Source: Pseudomonas violetae
GTDB taxonomy: Bacteria; Pseudomonadota; Gammaproteobacteria; Pseudomonadales; Pseudomonadaceae
Assembly (NCBI RefSeq): GCF_023072615.1
Contig: NZ_JAKNRW010000030.1
Location: 1 to 62,128 of the forward strand
DNA: 62,128 bases
Direction of reading: 5' to 3'
The notes under the pieces: model-generated
What the model was told of the DNA's origin: nothing
Database searches by the model: none
What the model saw: the letters and a program-made list of their open reading frames with translations, nothing else
Shown: positions 36,594 through 46,004 of the stretch, in pieces
Layout of the letters: the number at the start of each line of letters is the position of its first letter
How positions within the stretch are numbered: position 1 is the stretch's first letter
Position numbers and translations under genes: made by a program

Positions 36594-36785
36594 TTACTTA
36601 CCTGCCTGCTGTTTGAGCACAGTCTTCACGCGAGCGATGTCACGCTTAACTTGCCGGAGCAGGTGAGACTGCCCCAACTGGCCAGTTGCTTTCTGCATGC
36701 GCAGATTGAACTGGTCGCGCAGCAGGCCGAGCAGTTGCTCGTTAAGCTGCGGCGCGTCTTTTTCACGAAGTTCGTTCGCTTTCAT
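36594..36785 (-). CDS. rpmC: 50S ribosomal protein L29
   Basis: 63 residues (MKANELREKDAPQLNEQLLG). Its ATG shares its first base with the last base of the rplP TGA, so translation is coupled; a GTG one codon earlier is less likely. Confidence 0.97.
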   Translation of the reverse strand: MKANELREKDAPQLNEQLLGLLRDQFNLRMQKATGQLGQSHLLRQVKRDIARVKTVLKQQAGK

Positions 36786-37198
36786 CACATCACCGTCCGT
36801 TTAACAAAAGCGGTGGCGAGCGGCAGCTTTGCAGCAGCCAGGGCAAAAGCCTCACGCGCCAGCTCTTCAGAAACGCCCTCGATTTCATACAGGACTTTGC
36901 CTGGCTGAATCTGGGCAACCCAGTACTCCACACTACCCTTACCTTTACCCATACGAACTTCGAGGGGCTTTTTGGAGATAGGCTTGTCCGGGAATACACG
37001 GATCCAGATCTTGCCGCCACGTTTAACGTGACGGGTCAGAGCACGACGCGCTGACTCGATCTGACGAGCGGTGAGACGACCACGAGCTACAGACTTCAGC
37101 GCATATTCGCCGAAGCTGACTTTGCTACCGCGCTGAGCCAAGCCACGGTTGTGGCCAGTCATCTGCTTGCGGAACTTCGTACGCTTTGGTTGCAACAT
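36785..37198 (-). CDS. rplP: 50S ribosomal protein L16
   Basis: 137 residues (MLQPKRTKFRKQMTGHNRGL), with the conserved PDKPISKKPLEVRMGKGKG loop near the A site. Confidence 0.98.
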   Translation of the reverse strand: MLQPKRTKFRKQMTGHNRGLAQRGSKVSFGEYALKSVARGRLTARQIESARRALTRHVKRGGKIWIRVFPDKPISKKPLEVRMGKGKGSVEYWVAQIQPGKVLYEIEGVSEELAREAFALAAAKLPLATAFVKRTVM

Positions 37199-37210
37199 TT
37201 GGCGTACCCC

Positions 37211-37897
37211 TTACTTAGCAGCTTTTTTACGAGGCGCTGGTGCTTGTGGTTTCAGTTCTTCTTGGCGACCACCAATTACTTCGCCTTTGAAGATCCAAAC
37301 CTTTACACCGATCACACCATAAGTGGTGTGAGCTTCGTAGTTGGCATAGTCGATGTCGGCACGCAGGGTGTGCAGTGGCACACGACCTTCGCGATACCAT
37401 TCAGTACGTGCGATTTCAGCACCGCCGAGACGACCGCTCACTTGGATTTTGATGCCTTTGGCACCAATGCGCATGGCGTTCTGTACAGCGCGCTTCATAG
37501 CGCGACGGAACATTACGCGACGCTCCAGCTGCTGAGCTACGCTCTGCGCAACCAACATACCGTCGAGTTCCGGCTTGCGGATTTCTTCGATATTGATGTG
37601 CACAGGCACACCCATTTGCTTGGTCAGGTCCTGACGCAGTTTCTCAACATCTTCACCTTTCTTCCCGATAACGATACCTGGACGAGCGGTGTGGATGGTG
37701 ATACGTGCTGTTTGAGCCGGACGATGGATATCGATACGGCTTACGGACGCGCTTTTTAGTTTGTCTTGGAGATACTCACGCACCTTCAGATCAGCGAACA
37801 AATAGTCCGCATAAGTCCGACCGTCTGCGTACCAGACGGAGGTGTGCTCCTTGACGATTCCCAGGCGAATGCCAATGGGATGTACTTTCTGACCCAT
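37211..37897 (-). CDS. rpsC: 30S ribosomal protein S3
   Basis: 228 residues from [20 protein letters not shown]; an in-frame extension to 37981 overlaps rplV and is not real. KH domain ([20 protein letters not shown]) is present. Confidence 0.98.
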
Positions 37898-37910
37898 CTC
37901 TTCGACTCCG

Positions 37911-38243
37911 TTACTTGTCAGCAACCTTGACAGTGATATGGCAAGACCGCTTGACGATGCGATCAGCACGGCCTTTGGCACGTGGCATGATTCGCTTCAG
38001 CGAACGCCCTTCGTTGACGAAAACGGTGCTGACTTTAAGGTCATCAACGTCTGCGCCTTCGTTATGCTCGGCGTTGGCTACGGCCGACTCCAGCACTTTC
38101 TTCATGATCTCGGCGGCTTTCTTACTGCTGAAAGCCAACAGGTTGAGCGCTTCGCCCACCTTCTTCCCGCGGATCTGGTCGGCGACCAAGCGGGCTTTCT
38201 GGGCGGAGATTCGAGCGCCCGACAACTTAGCGGCTACTTCCAT
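37911..38243 (-). CDS. rplV: 50S ribosomal protein L22
   Basis: 110 residues ([20 protein letters not shown]). Its beta-hairpin ([20 protein letters not shown]), which lines the exit tunnel, has no insertion or deletion of the kind linked to macrolide resistance. Confidence 0.98.
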
Positions 38244-38256
38244 CGTTCCTTACCCC

Positions 38257-38532
38257 TTAACGCTTGGCTTTCTTGTCTGCCACGTGCCCACGATATGTGC
38301 GGGTACCGGCAAACTCGCCTAGTTTGTGGCCGACCATGTCTTCGTTCACGAGAACTGGAACATGTTGACGACCGTTATGCACTGCAATGGTCAAACCGAC
38401 CATTTGTGGCAGGATCATCGAACGACGCGACCAGGTCTTAACTGGTTTGCGATCGTTCTTTTCCGCCGCCACTTCGATCTTCTTCAGTAGGTGAAGATCA
38501 ATAAAAGGACCTTTTTTCAGAGAACGTGGCAC
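38257..38532 (-). CDS. rpsS: 30S ribosomal protein S19
   Basis: 91 residues (MPRSLKKGPFIDLHLLKKIE), standard S19 between rplB and rplV. Confidence 0.98.
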   Translation of the reverse strand: MPRSLKKGPFIDLHLLKKIEVAAEKNDRKPVKTWSRRSMILPQMVGLTIAVHNGRQHVPVLVNEDMVGHKLGEFAGTRTYRGHVADKKAKR

Positions 38533-38548
38533 TGTCGTATCCCTCTAT

Positions 38549-39373
38549 TTACTTGCGACGACGGACGATCATTTTGTCGGTACGCTTATTACCACGAGTC
38601 TTCGCGCCCTTAGTCGGGAAGCCCCATGGCGATACCGGATGACGACCACCAGAGGTACGACCTTCACCACCACCATGTGGGTGGTCAACCGGGTTCATGG
38701 CAACACCACGAACGGTTGGGCGAACGCCACGCCAGCGTTTGGCACCAGCTTTACCCAGCGAACGCAGGCTGTGCTCGGAGTTCGAGACTTCACCCAGGGT
38801 CGCACGGCATTCAGCCAGCACTTTACGCATCTCACCAGAACGCAGACGCAGGGTCACGTAGACACCTTCACGAGCGATCAGCTGAGCCGAAGCACCAGCG
38901 GAACGAGCGATTTGCGCGCCTTTACCCGGCTTCAATTCGATGCCGTGTACGGTACTACCAACTGGAATGCTGCGCAGTTGCAACTGGTTGCCTGGCTTGA
39001 TCGGAGCCAAAGCACCCGAAATCAGCTGGTCGCCAGCGTTCACGCCTTTAGGGGCGATGATGTAACGGCGTTCGCCGTCTGCGTACAACATAAGAGCAAT
39101 GTGAGCAGTACGGTTTGGATCGTATTCGATACGCTCAACAGTGGCTGGAATGCCATCTTTGTCGTTGCGACGGAAATCGACCAGACGATAATGCTGCTTA
39201 TGGCCACCACCGATGTGACGAGTGGTAATACGACCATTATTGTTACGACCACCAGTCTTCGATTTTTTCTCGAGCAGCGGTGCGTGAGGAGCGCCTTTAT
39301 GCAGCTCCTGGTTGACCACCTTGACCACATGACGGCGGCCAGGGGAAGTCGGTTTGCATTTAACGATTGCCAT
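38549..39373 (-). CDS. rplB: 50S ribosomal protein L2
   Basis: 274 residues. The peptidyl-transferase-proximal segment VRGVAMNPVDHPHGGGEGRT with the conserved His is intact. Confidence 0.98.
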   Translation of the reverse strand: MAIVKCKPTSPGRRHVVKVVNQELHKGAPHAPLLEKKSKTGGRNNNGRITTRHIGGGHKQHYRLVDFRRNDKDGIPATVERIEYDPNRTAHIALMLYADGERRYIIAPKGVNAGDQLISGALAPIKPGNQLQLRSIPVGSTVHGIELKPGKGAQIARSAGASAQLIAREGVYVTLRLRSGEMRKVLAECRATLGEVSNSEHSLRSLGKAGAKRWRGVRPTVRGVAMNPVDHPHGGGEGRTSGGRHPVSPWGFPTKGAKTRGNKRTDKMIVRRRK

Positions 39374-39387
39374 GATGCACCCCTTCC

Positions 39388-39687
39388 TTACTCAGCACTG
39401 CTGCTGAAATCGAGATCTTGGCCTGGCTGAAGGGAGATAACTGCCTTCTTCCAGTCATTACGCTTGCCCAGACCGCGAGCAGTGCGCTTGCTCTTACCCA
39501 GAACATTCAGGGTAGTAACACGCTCTACTTTCACGCTGAACAGGCTTTCGACGGCCTTCTTGATTTCCAGCTTGGTTGCGTCAGTTGCAACCTTGAAAAC
39601 GAACTGGCCTTTCTTGTCAGCCAGAACCGTAGCCTTTTCGGAAACGTGCGGGCCGAGCAGAACTTTAAATACGCGTTCCTGGTTCAT
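39388..39687 (-). CDS. rplW: 50S ribosomal protein L23
   Basis: 99 residues ([20 protein letters not shown]). Tunnel-exit docking site for trigger factor and SRP. The ATG overlaps the rplD stop by four bases. Confidence 0.98.
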
Positions 39688-40286
39688 CCCAGCAGCTCCT
39701 CGAATTTCTTCACGGCCGACACGGTGATCAACACCTTGTCGTATGCGATCAGACTAACTGGATCGGAACCTTGCACGTCACGTACATCAACGTGTGGCAG
39801 GTTACGAGCAGCCAGGTACAGGTTCTGATCAACTACTTCAGACACGATCAAGACGTCAGTCAGGCCCATGCCGGTCAGTTTGTTCAGCAGATCTTTGGTC
39901 TTCGGTGCATCAACAGCGAAGTCCTGAACCACAACCAGACGATCAGTACGCACCAGCTCAGCAAGGATGGAACGCATTGCTGCGCGATACATCTTCTTGT
40001 TCAGCTTCTGGGTGTGATCCTGAGGACGAGCTGCGAAAGTGGTACCGCCGCCACGCCAGATTGGGCTACGGATAGTACCGGCACGCGCGCGGCCAGTACC
40101 TTTCTGACGCCATGGGCGCTTACCGCCACCACGAACGTCGGAACGGGTCTTTTGCTGCTTGCTACCTTGACGGCCGCCGGCCATGTAGGCCACGACTGCT
40201 TGGTGAACCAGCGTCTCGTTGAATTCGCCGCCAAATGTCAGTTCGGAAACTTCGATCGCTTGAGCGTCATTTACATTTAATTGCAT
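39684..40286 (-). CDS. rplD: 50S ribosomal protein L4
   Basis: 200 residues with the extended tunnel loop ([20 protein letters not shown]). In E. coli L4 also represses the S10 operon through a long leader; the leader here is much shorter. Confidence 0.98.
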
Positions 40287-40298
40287 GTCAGCTTCCCC

Positions 40299-40934
40299 TT
40301 AACCGCGAGCCTTGGCTGCTGGACGTACAACCAAGTTGCCGCCAGTAGCGCCAGGAACAGCGCCCTTGACCAACAACAGATTGCGTTCAGCGTCCACGCG
40401 CACTACTTCGAGGGACTGCACGGTCACGCGCTCAGCGCCCATATGACCGGACATTTTTTTGCCCTTGAATACACGACCAGGAGTCTGGCACTGGCCGATA
40501 GAGCCTGGAACGCGGTGGGACACGGAGTTACCGTGGGTATTATCTTGCCCGCGGAAGTTCCAACGCTTGATCGTACCCTGGAAGCCTTTACCTTTGGACT
40601 GACCGGTTACATCAACCAGCTGACCAGCGGCGAAGATTTCAGCGTTGATCAGATCGCCGGCCTGGTACTCGCCTTCTTCAAGGCGGAATTCCATTACGGT
40701 ACGACCAGCGGCAACGTTCGCTTTAGCGAAGTGGCCAGCCTGAGCAGCTGTAACACGCGAAGCACGACGCTCGCCTACAGTGACTTGCACTGCACGATAG
40801 CCATCGGTTTCTTCAGTTTTGAACTGGGTGACGCGATTCGGCTCGATCTCAATGACCGTGACCGGAATGGAGACACCTTCTTCGGTGAAAATACGGGTCA
40901 TACCGCATTTACGACCGACTACACCAATAGTCAT
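40299..40934 (-). CDS. rplC: 50S ribosomal protein L3
   Basis: 211 residues from MTIGVVGRKCGMTRIFTEEG (start at 40934, not the in-frame ATG at 40967). The central loop with GQDNTHGNSVSHR near the peptidyl-transferase centre is present. Confidence 0.98.
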   Translation of the reverse strand: MTIGVVGRKCGMTRIFTEEGVSIPVTVIEIEPNRVTQFKTEETDGYRAVQVTVGERRASRVTAAQAGHFAKANVAAGRTVMEFRLEEGEYQAGDLINAEIFAAGQLVDVTGQSKGKGFQGTIKRWNFRGQDNTHGNSVSHRVPGSIGQCQTPGRVFKGKKMSGHMGAERVTVQSLEVVRVDAERNLLLVKGAVPGATGGNLVVRPAAKARG

Positions 40935-41014
40935 GTTGTAAACCTCATGAGTGTACGGGGCTTTCACCCGCTATGGCCGCCCATTTCAGAGCGTTACACG
41001 ACTAAGACCGAGTC

Positions 41015-41326
41015 TTAGCCGAGGCTGATCTGCACTTCCACACCGGCCGCAAGATCAAGCTTCATAAGAGCATCAACGGTTTTATCCGTTGGCTGGACGA
41101 TGTCCAGAACGCGCTTATGAGTACGGATCTCGTACTGGTCACGCGCGTCTTTGTTGACGTGCGGGGAGACCAGAACGGTGAACCGCTCTTTACGGGTAGG
41201 CAGTGGAATTGGACCACGCACTTGAGCACCAGTACGTTTCGCGGTTTCCACGATTTCCTGGGTGGATTGGTCGATCAGGCGATGGTCAAAAGCCTTCAAC
41301 CTGATACGGATTTGCTGATTTTGCAT
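41015..41326 (-). CDS. rpsJ: 30S ribosomal protein S10 / NusE
   Basis: 103 residues ([20 protein letters not shown]). It also acts as NusE in antitermination with NusB and NusG. First gene of the S10 set, about 55 bases downstream of the inferred transcription start. Confidence 0.98.
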
Positions 41327-41388
41327 TGGATTTCAGACTCCGGCTGCTATTCCCAGCGAGCGCAATACGCCCGTTAAAAGGAGGCGCA

Positions 41389-41417
41389 ATTCTATAGACG
41401 GGCTACCACAGTGTCAA
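41389..41417 (-). promoter_or_regulatory. Sigma70 promoter of the S10 operon
   Basis: On the minus strand TTGACA (41417-41412), 17 bases, TAGAAT (41394-41389): a perfect -35 and a -10 with one departure from TATAAT. It begins 7 bases after the tufA terminator. Confidence 0.82.
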
Positions 41418-41424
41418 CCCAATA

Positions 41425-41453
41425 AAAAAGCCCCCGCTAGGCGGGGGCTTTTT
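41425..41453 (-). terminator. Terminator of tufA
   Basis: On the minus strand AAAAAGCCCCCGC-CTA-GCGGGGGCTTTTTT: strong stem and T-run, about 15 bases after the tufA stop. Confidence 0.93.
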
Positions 41454-41467
41454 CAAGTCACCACTTA

Positions 41468-42661
41468 TTAAGCGATGATTTTGGCTACGACGCCAGCGCC
41501 GACGGTACGACCGCCTTCACGAATGGCGAAACGCAGACCATCTTCCATTGCGATGGTTTTGATCAGGGTGACAACCATTTTGATGTTGTCGCCTGGCATT
41601 ACCATTTCAACGCCTTCCGGCAGTTCGCAGTTACCGGTCACGTCAGTGGTCCGGAAGTAGAACTGTGGACGGTAGCCTTTGAAGAACGGAGTGTGACGAC
41701 CGCCTTCTTCTTTGCTCAACACGTACACTTCAGCTTCGAAGGTAGTGTGCGGCTTAACCGAACCTGGCTTGACCAGAACCTGGCCACGCTCTACGTCGTC
41801 ACGCTTGGTGCCGCGCAGCAGCACGCCGCAGTTCTCGCCAGCACGACCTTCGTCGAGCAGCTTACGGAACATTTCAACACCGGTGCAGGTGGTGACGGTA
41901 GTGTCACGCAGACCAACGATTTCCAGTGGATCCTGAACCTTGACGATACCGCGCTCGATACGGCCAGTTACAACAGTACCGCGACCGGAGATCGAGAATA
42001 CGTCTTCGATTGGCATCAGGAACGGCTTGTCGATAACACGAACTGGATCTGGGATGTAGCTGTCCAGAGTCTCAACCAGTTTACGAACGGCAGTGGTGCC
42101 CATTTCGTTGTCGTCTTGGCCGTTCAGAGCCATCAGAGCGGAACCGATGATGATCGGGGTGTCGTCGCCTGGGAAGTCGTAAGTGCTCAGCAGATCGCGC
42201 ACTTCCATCTCAACCAGTTCCAGCAGCTCAGCGTCGTCTACCATGTCAGCCTTGTTCAGGAAGACAACGATGTACGGAACGCCAACCTGACGGGACAGCA
42301 GGATGTGCTCACGGGTTTGTGGCATCGGACCATCAGCGGCCGAGCAAACCAGGATAGCGCCGTCCATCTGAGCAGCACCGGTGATCATGTTCTTCACATA
42401 GTCGGCGTGACCTGGGCAGTCAACGTGAGCGTAGTGACGGATCAGCGAGTTGTATTCAACGTGTGCGGTGTTGATGGTGATACCACGAGCCTTTTCTTCC
42501 GGAGCGCTGTCGATCTTGTCGAAAGCAACAACGGCCGAACCGAAAACTTCGGAGCAGACGCGAGTCAGAGCAGCGGTCAGCGTGGTTTTACCGTGGTCGA
42601 CGTGACCGATGGTGCCAACGTTGACGTGCGGGAGGGTACGGTCAAATTTTTCTTTAGCCAC
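41468..42661 (-). CDS. tufA: Elongation factor Tu (copy A, str operon)
   Basis: 397 residues; G1 GHVDHGKTT (19-27), G3 DCPGH, G4 NKAD. Delivers aminoacyl-tRNA to the ribosome. Last of rpsL-rpsG-fusA-tufA, 31 bases after fusA, followed by a terminator. It differs from the second copy at about 28 positions, e.g. Asp7, Thr9, Leu10, Val44, Ala46, Asn71, Leu73, and a cluster in domain 2 (IVKVQDPLEIV versus IVRIQEEVEIV). Confidence 0.98.
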   Translation of the reverse strand: MAKEKFDRTLPHVNVGTIGHVDHGKTTLTAALTRVCSEVFGSAVVAFDKIDSAPEEKARGITINTAHVEYNSLIRHYAHVDCPGHADYVKNMITGAAQMDGAILVCSAADGPMPQTREHILLSRQVGVPYIVVFLNKADMVDDAELLELVEMEVRDLLSTYDFPGDDTPIIIGSALMALNGQDDNEMGTTAVRKLVETLDSYIPDPVRVIDKPFLMPIEDVFSISGRGTVVTGRIERGIVKVQDPLEIVGLRDTTVTTCTGVEMFRKLLDEGRAGENCGVLLRGTKRDDVERGQVLVKPGSVKPHTTFEAEVYVLSKEEGGRHTPFFKGYRPQFYFRTTDVTGNCELPEGVEMVMPGDNIKMVVTLIKTIAMEDGLRFAIREGGRTVGAGVVAKIIA

Positions 42662-42692
42662 GACAATTAACTCCTAGCCTAAAGGGGCTGAA

Positions 42693-44798
42693 TCAGCCTT
42701 GTTTTTTGGTAACGGTTTCGACGATGTGCGACGGAGCCGTATTGTATTTTTTGAATTCCATAGAGTAGCTTGCGCGACCTTGGGACATGGAGCGAACGTC
42801 GGTTGCGTAACCGAACATCTCACCCAACGGAACCTCAGCACGAATTACTTTGCCGGAAACCGTATCTTCCATACCCAGGATCATGCCGCGACGACGGTTA
42901 AGGTCGCCCATCACGTCACCCATATAGTCTTCAGGTGTAACAACCTCTACCGCCATGATCGGCTCAAGCAGCTCACCACCGCCCTTCTGGGCCAGTTGCT
43001 TGGTCGCCATGGAAGCAGCCACCTTAAACGCCATCTCGTTGGAGTCGACGTCGTGGTAGGAACCATCAAACACAGTAGCCTTCAGGCCGATCAGCGGATA
43101 GCCGGCAACAACGCCGTTCTTCATCTGCTCTTCGATACCCTTCTGGATAGCCGGGATGTATTCCTTAGGAACCACACCACCCACTACTTCGTTCACGAAT
43201 TGCAGACCTTCCTGACCTTCGTCAGCAGGAGCAAAACGGATCCAGCAGTGGCCGAACTGACCACGACCGCCGGACTGACGAACGAACTTGCCTTCAATTT
43301 CACAGTTCTTCGTGATGCGCTCACGATAGGAAACCTGAGGCTTACCGATGTTGGCTTCGACGTTGAACTCACGGCGCATCCGGTCAACCAGGATGTCCAG
43401 GTGCAATTCGCCCATGCCGGAGATGATCGTTTGACCAGTCTCCTCATCAGTCTTGACGCGGAAAGATGGATCTTCCTGAGCAAGTTTGCCCAGAGCGATA
43501 CCCATTTTTTCCTGGTCGTCCTTGGTCTTAGGCTCAACGGCAACCGAAATAACCGGCTCCGGGAAGTCCATGCGAACCAGGATGATTGGCTTGTCAGCGT
43601 TGCACAAAGTCTCACCAGTGGTGACGTCCTTCATGCCGATCAAGGCCGCGATGTCACCAGCGCGTACTTCCTTGATCTCTTCGCGGGCGTTTGCGTGCAT
43701 TTGCACCATACGACCCACACGCTCTTTCTTGCCCTTAACCGAGTTGATCACGCCGTCGCCGGAGGCCAACACGCCCGAGTAAACTCGAACAAAGGTCAAG
43801 GTACCCACGAATGGGTCGGTAGCGATCTTGAACGCCAGAGCCGAGAACGGCTCGCTGTCGTCTGCGTGACGCTCCATTTCCTTGGTCTCGTCATCCGGGT
43901 CAGTACCCTTGATGGCAGGAATGTCGGAAGGAGCAGGCAGGTAGTCGATAACGGCGTCGAGAACCAGGGGAACACCCTTGTTCTTGAAGGAAGAACCGCA
44001 AACAGCCAGGACGATCTCACCAGCGATAGTACGCTGACGCAGAGCGGCCTTGATTTCCGCGTTGGTGAGTTCTTCACCTTCGAGGTACTTGTTCATCAAC
44101 TCTTCGCTGGCTTCAGCCGCAGCCTCAACCATGTTGCCGCGCCACTCGTCAGCCAGTTCCTGCAACTCAGCAGGGATAGGCTCGCGACGTGGAACCATGC
44201 CTTTGTCAGCATCGTTCCAGTAAACAGCTTCCATGGCCATCAGATCGATCTGGCCCTGGAAGTTGTCTTCGGAACCGATAGCCAACTGGATCGGCACCGG
44301 AGTGTGACCCAGACGCTGCTTGATCTGACCGATCACGCGCAGGAAGTTCGCACCAGCACGGTCCATCTTGTTTACGTAAACAAGACGTGGAACGCCGTAC
44401 TTGTTGGCTTGACGCCATACGGTTTCCGACTGAGGCTCAACACCCGAGGTACCGCAGAACACAACGACCGCGCCGTCGAGAACACGCAGGGAACGTTCAA
44501 CTTCAATGGTGAAGTCAACGTGGCCAGGGGTGTCGATGACGTTGAAGCGATATTGGTCTTTGTGCTGCTTCTCGGAACCCTGCCAGAAGGCGGTAATGGC
44601 AGCAGAAGTAATGGTAATACCACGCTCCTGCTCCTGAACCATCCAGTCTGTGGTCGCGGCGCCGTCATGCACCTCGCCCATTTTGTGACTTTTGCCAGTG
44701 TAAAAAAGGACGCGCTCGGTGGTGGTGGTTTTACCAGCATCCACGTGAGCAACGATACCAATGTTACGGTAGCGATTAATCGGTGTTGTACGAGCCAT
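42693..44798 (-). CDS. fusA: Elongation factor G
   Basis: 701 residues, with P-loop AHVDAGKTTTTERVL, G3 DTPGHVDF and G4 NKMD. Catalyses translocation and, with RRF, ribosome recycling. Between rpsG and tufA in the str operon. Another EF-G paralogue (fusB) is not in this window. Confidence 0.98.
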   Translation of the reverse strand: MARTTPINRYRNIGIVAHVDAGKTTTTERVLFYTGKSHKMGEVHDGAATTDWMVQEQERGITITSAAITAFWQGSEKQHKDQYRFNVIDTPGHVDFTIEVERSLRVLDGAVVVFCGTSGVEPQSETVWRQANKYGVPRLVYVNKMDRAGANFLRVIGQIKQRLGHTPVPIQLAIGSEDNFQGQIDLMAMEAVYWNDADKGMVPRREPIPAELQELADEWRGNMVEAAAEASEELMNKYLEGEELTNAEIKAALRQRTIAGEIVLAVCGSSFKNKGVPLVLDAVIDYLPAPSDIPAIKGTDPDDETKEMERHADDSEPFSALAFKIATDPFVGTLTFVRVYSGVLASGDGVINSVKGKKERVGRMVQMHANAREEIKEVRAGDIAALIGMKDVTTGETLCNADKPIILVRMDFPEPVISVAVEPKTKDDQEKMGIALGKLAQEDPSFRVKTDEETGQTIISGMGELHLDILVDRMRREFNVEANIGKPQVSYRERITKNCEIEGKFVRQSGGRGQFGHCWIRFAPADEGQEGLQFVNEVVGGVVPKEYIPAIQKGIEEQMKNGVVAGYPLIGLKATVFDGSYHDVDSNEMAFKVAASMATKQLAQKGGGELLEPIMAVEVVTPEDYMGDVMGDLNRRRGMILGMEDTVSGKVIRAEVPLGEMFGYATDVRSMSQGRASYSMEFKKYNTAPSHIVETVTKKQG

Positions 44799-44828
44799 AA
44801 AGCCCTCGCAAAATTAGTGACGCTAAAA

Positions 44829-45299
44829 TTAGAAGCGGTAGTGCGAGAAAGCTTTGTTAGCTTCAGCCATACGGTGCACGTCTTCACGCTTCTTAACTGC
44901 AGCACCTTTACCTTCGGCAGCGTCCAACAGTTCGCCAGCCAAACGCAGAGCCATAGACTTCTCGCCGCGCTTACGGGCGAAGTCTACCAACCAGCGCATT
45001 GCCAGGGCGTTACGACGGGACGGACGAACTTCAACCGGAACCTGGTAAGTAGCACCGCCTACACGGCGCGACTTCACTTCGACCAGCGGAGCGATGGCGT
45101 CGAGAGCTTTCTCGAAGATTTCCAGGGGGTCGCTGTTCTTGCGTTCTTTAACCTTCTCCAGCGCGCCATAAACGATACGCTCGGCAACGGCTTTCTTGCC
45201 GCTTTCCATAACGTGGTTCATGAACTTGGCCAGGATTTGGCTTCCGTATTTTGGATCGTCAAGCACTTCGCGCTTGGCTGCTACGCGTCTTCTTGGCAT
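44829..45299 (-). CDS. rpsG: 30S ribosomal protein S7
   Basis: 156 residues ([20 protein letters not shown]). Primary binder of the 16S 3' major domain. In E. coli S7 represses its own operon by binding the rpsL-rpsG spacer; here that spacer is 117 bases and folded. Confidence 0.98.
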
Positions 45300-45330
45300 G
45301 GATAAGCCCTCAAACGGTCTTCAGGTTCGC

Positions 45331-45362
45331 TCGGAATCGGTGCCCTTTCGGGACGCCTCCGA
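45331..45362 (-). promoter_or_regulatory. Folded element in the rpsL-rpsG spacer (possible S7 operator)
   Basis: On the minus strand TCGGAGGCGTCCC-GAAA-GGGCACCGATTCCGA: outer TCGGA/TCCGA pairs and an inner stem capped by a GAAA tetraloop. Position matches the E. coli S7 autoregulatory site. RNA-protein binding is inferred from position only. Confidence 0.5.
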
Positions 45363-45416
45363 CCTTACTCTTATCGACTCAGAAAAATAGAAAATCAGTT
45401 TTACAAAAAGCCGCTA

Positions 45417-45788
45417 CTACTTAGGCTTCTTGGTACCGTACTTCGAACGACCCTGGTTACGACCTTTAACGCCGGAAGTATCCAAAGAACCGCGTACGGT
45501 GTGGTAACGAACACCTGGCAAGTCTTTTACACGACCGCCGCGGATCAGTACCACGCTGTGCTCTTGCAGGTTGTGGCCTTCACCGCCGATGTACGAGGAA
45601 ACCTCGAAACCGTTGGTCAGACGCACACGGCATACTTTACGCAGTGCCGAGTTAGGTTTTTTCGGCGTGGTGGTATACACACGGGTGCATACGCCACGAC
45701 GTTGCGGGCAGTTCTGCAGCGCAGGCACGTCGGATTTCTCGACGATACGCTTACGCGGCTGACGTACCAGCTGGTTGATAGTTGCCAT
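45417..45788 (-). CDS. rpsL: 30S ribosomal protein S12
   Basis: 123 residues (MATINQLVRQPRKRIVEKSD). Lys43 (TPKKPNS) and Lys88 (GRVKDLPG), where streptomycin-resistance changes occur, are wild type. The methylthiolated Asp of the family follows at position 89 (KDLPG). First gene of the str operon. Confidence 0.98.
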   Translation of the reverse strand: MATINQLVRQPRKRIVEKSDVPALQNCPQRRGVCTRVYTTTPKKPNSALRKVCRVRLTNGFEVSSYIGGEGHNLQEHSVVLIRGGRVKDLPGVRYHTVRGSLDTSGVKGRNQGRSKYGTKKPK

Positions 45789-45879
45789 CTACTAGCTCCA
45801 CTGTTGTCTTGCGACGCTATTGTCTTGCAAGAAAAGCAAAATGGCAGGAACGAATTCCCGCCAAATTTAGGGGTACAAG

Positions 45880-45908
45880 AGTCTAAAGAGGATCTTGCCC
45901 CCAGTCAA
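45880..45908 (-). promoter_or_regulatory. Sigma70 promoter of the str operon
   Basis: On the minus strand TTGACT (45908-45903), 17 bases, TAGACT (45885-45880). Start near 45873 gives a leader of about 85 bases before rpsL. No strong terminator is visible between rpoC and this promoter, so read-through from rpoBC is possible. Confidence 0.75.
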
Positions 45909-46004
45909 GGCAAGGCCCCGACCTCTCCGCTCATCCAATCTCGACAATTTGTCTCGATTCGACGAACGGAGCGGCCAGGGCCTCACGCTCATTTATCGCA
46001 GAAC

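Noticed and set aside
42699..45305. An 868-codon open frame on the + strand opposite fusA and rpsG
   Set aside because: It spans two known genes and their spacer on the other strand; composition is that of antisense translation.
45940..45960. Short palindrome GACAATTTGTC upstream of the str promoter
   Set aside because: Eleven bases, no known regulator matches and no second copy seen.
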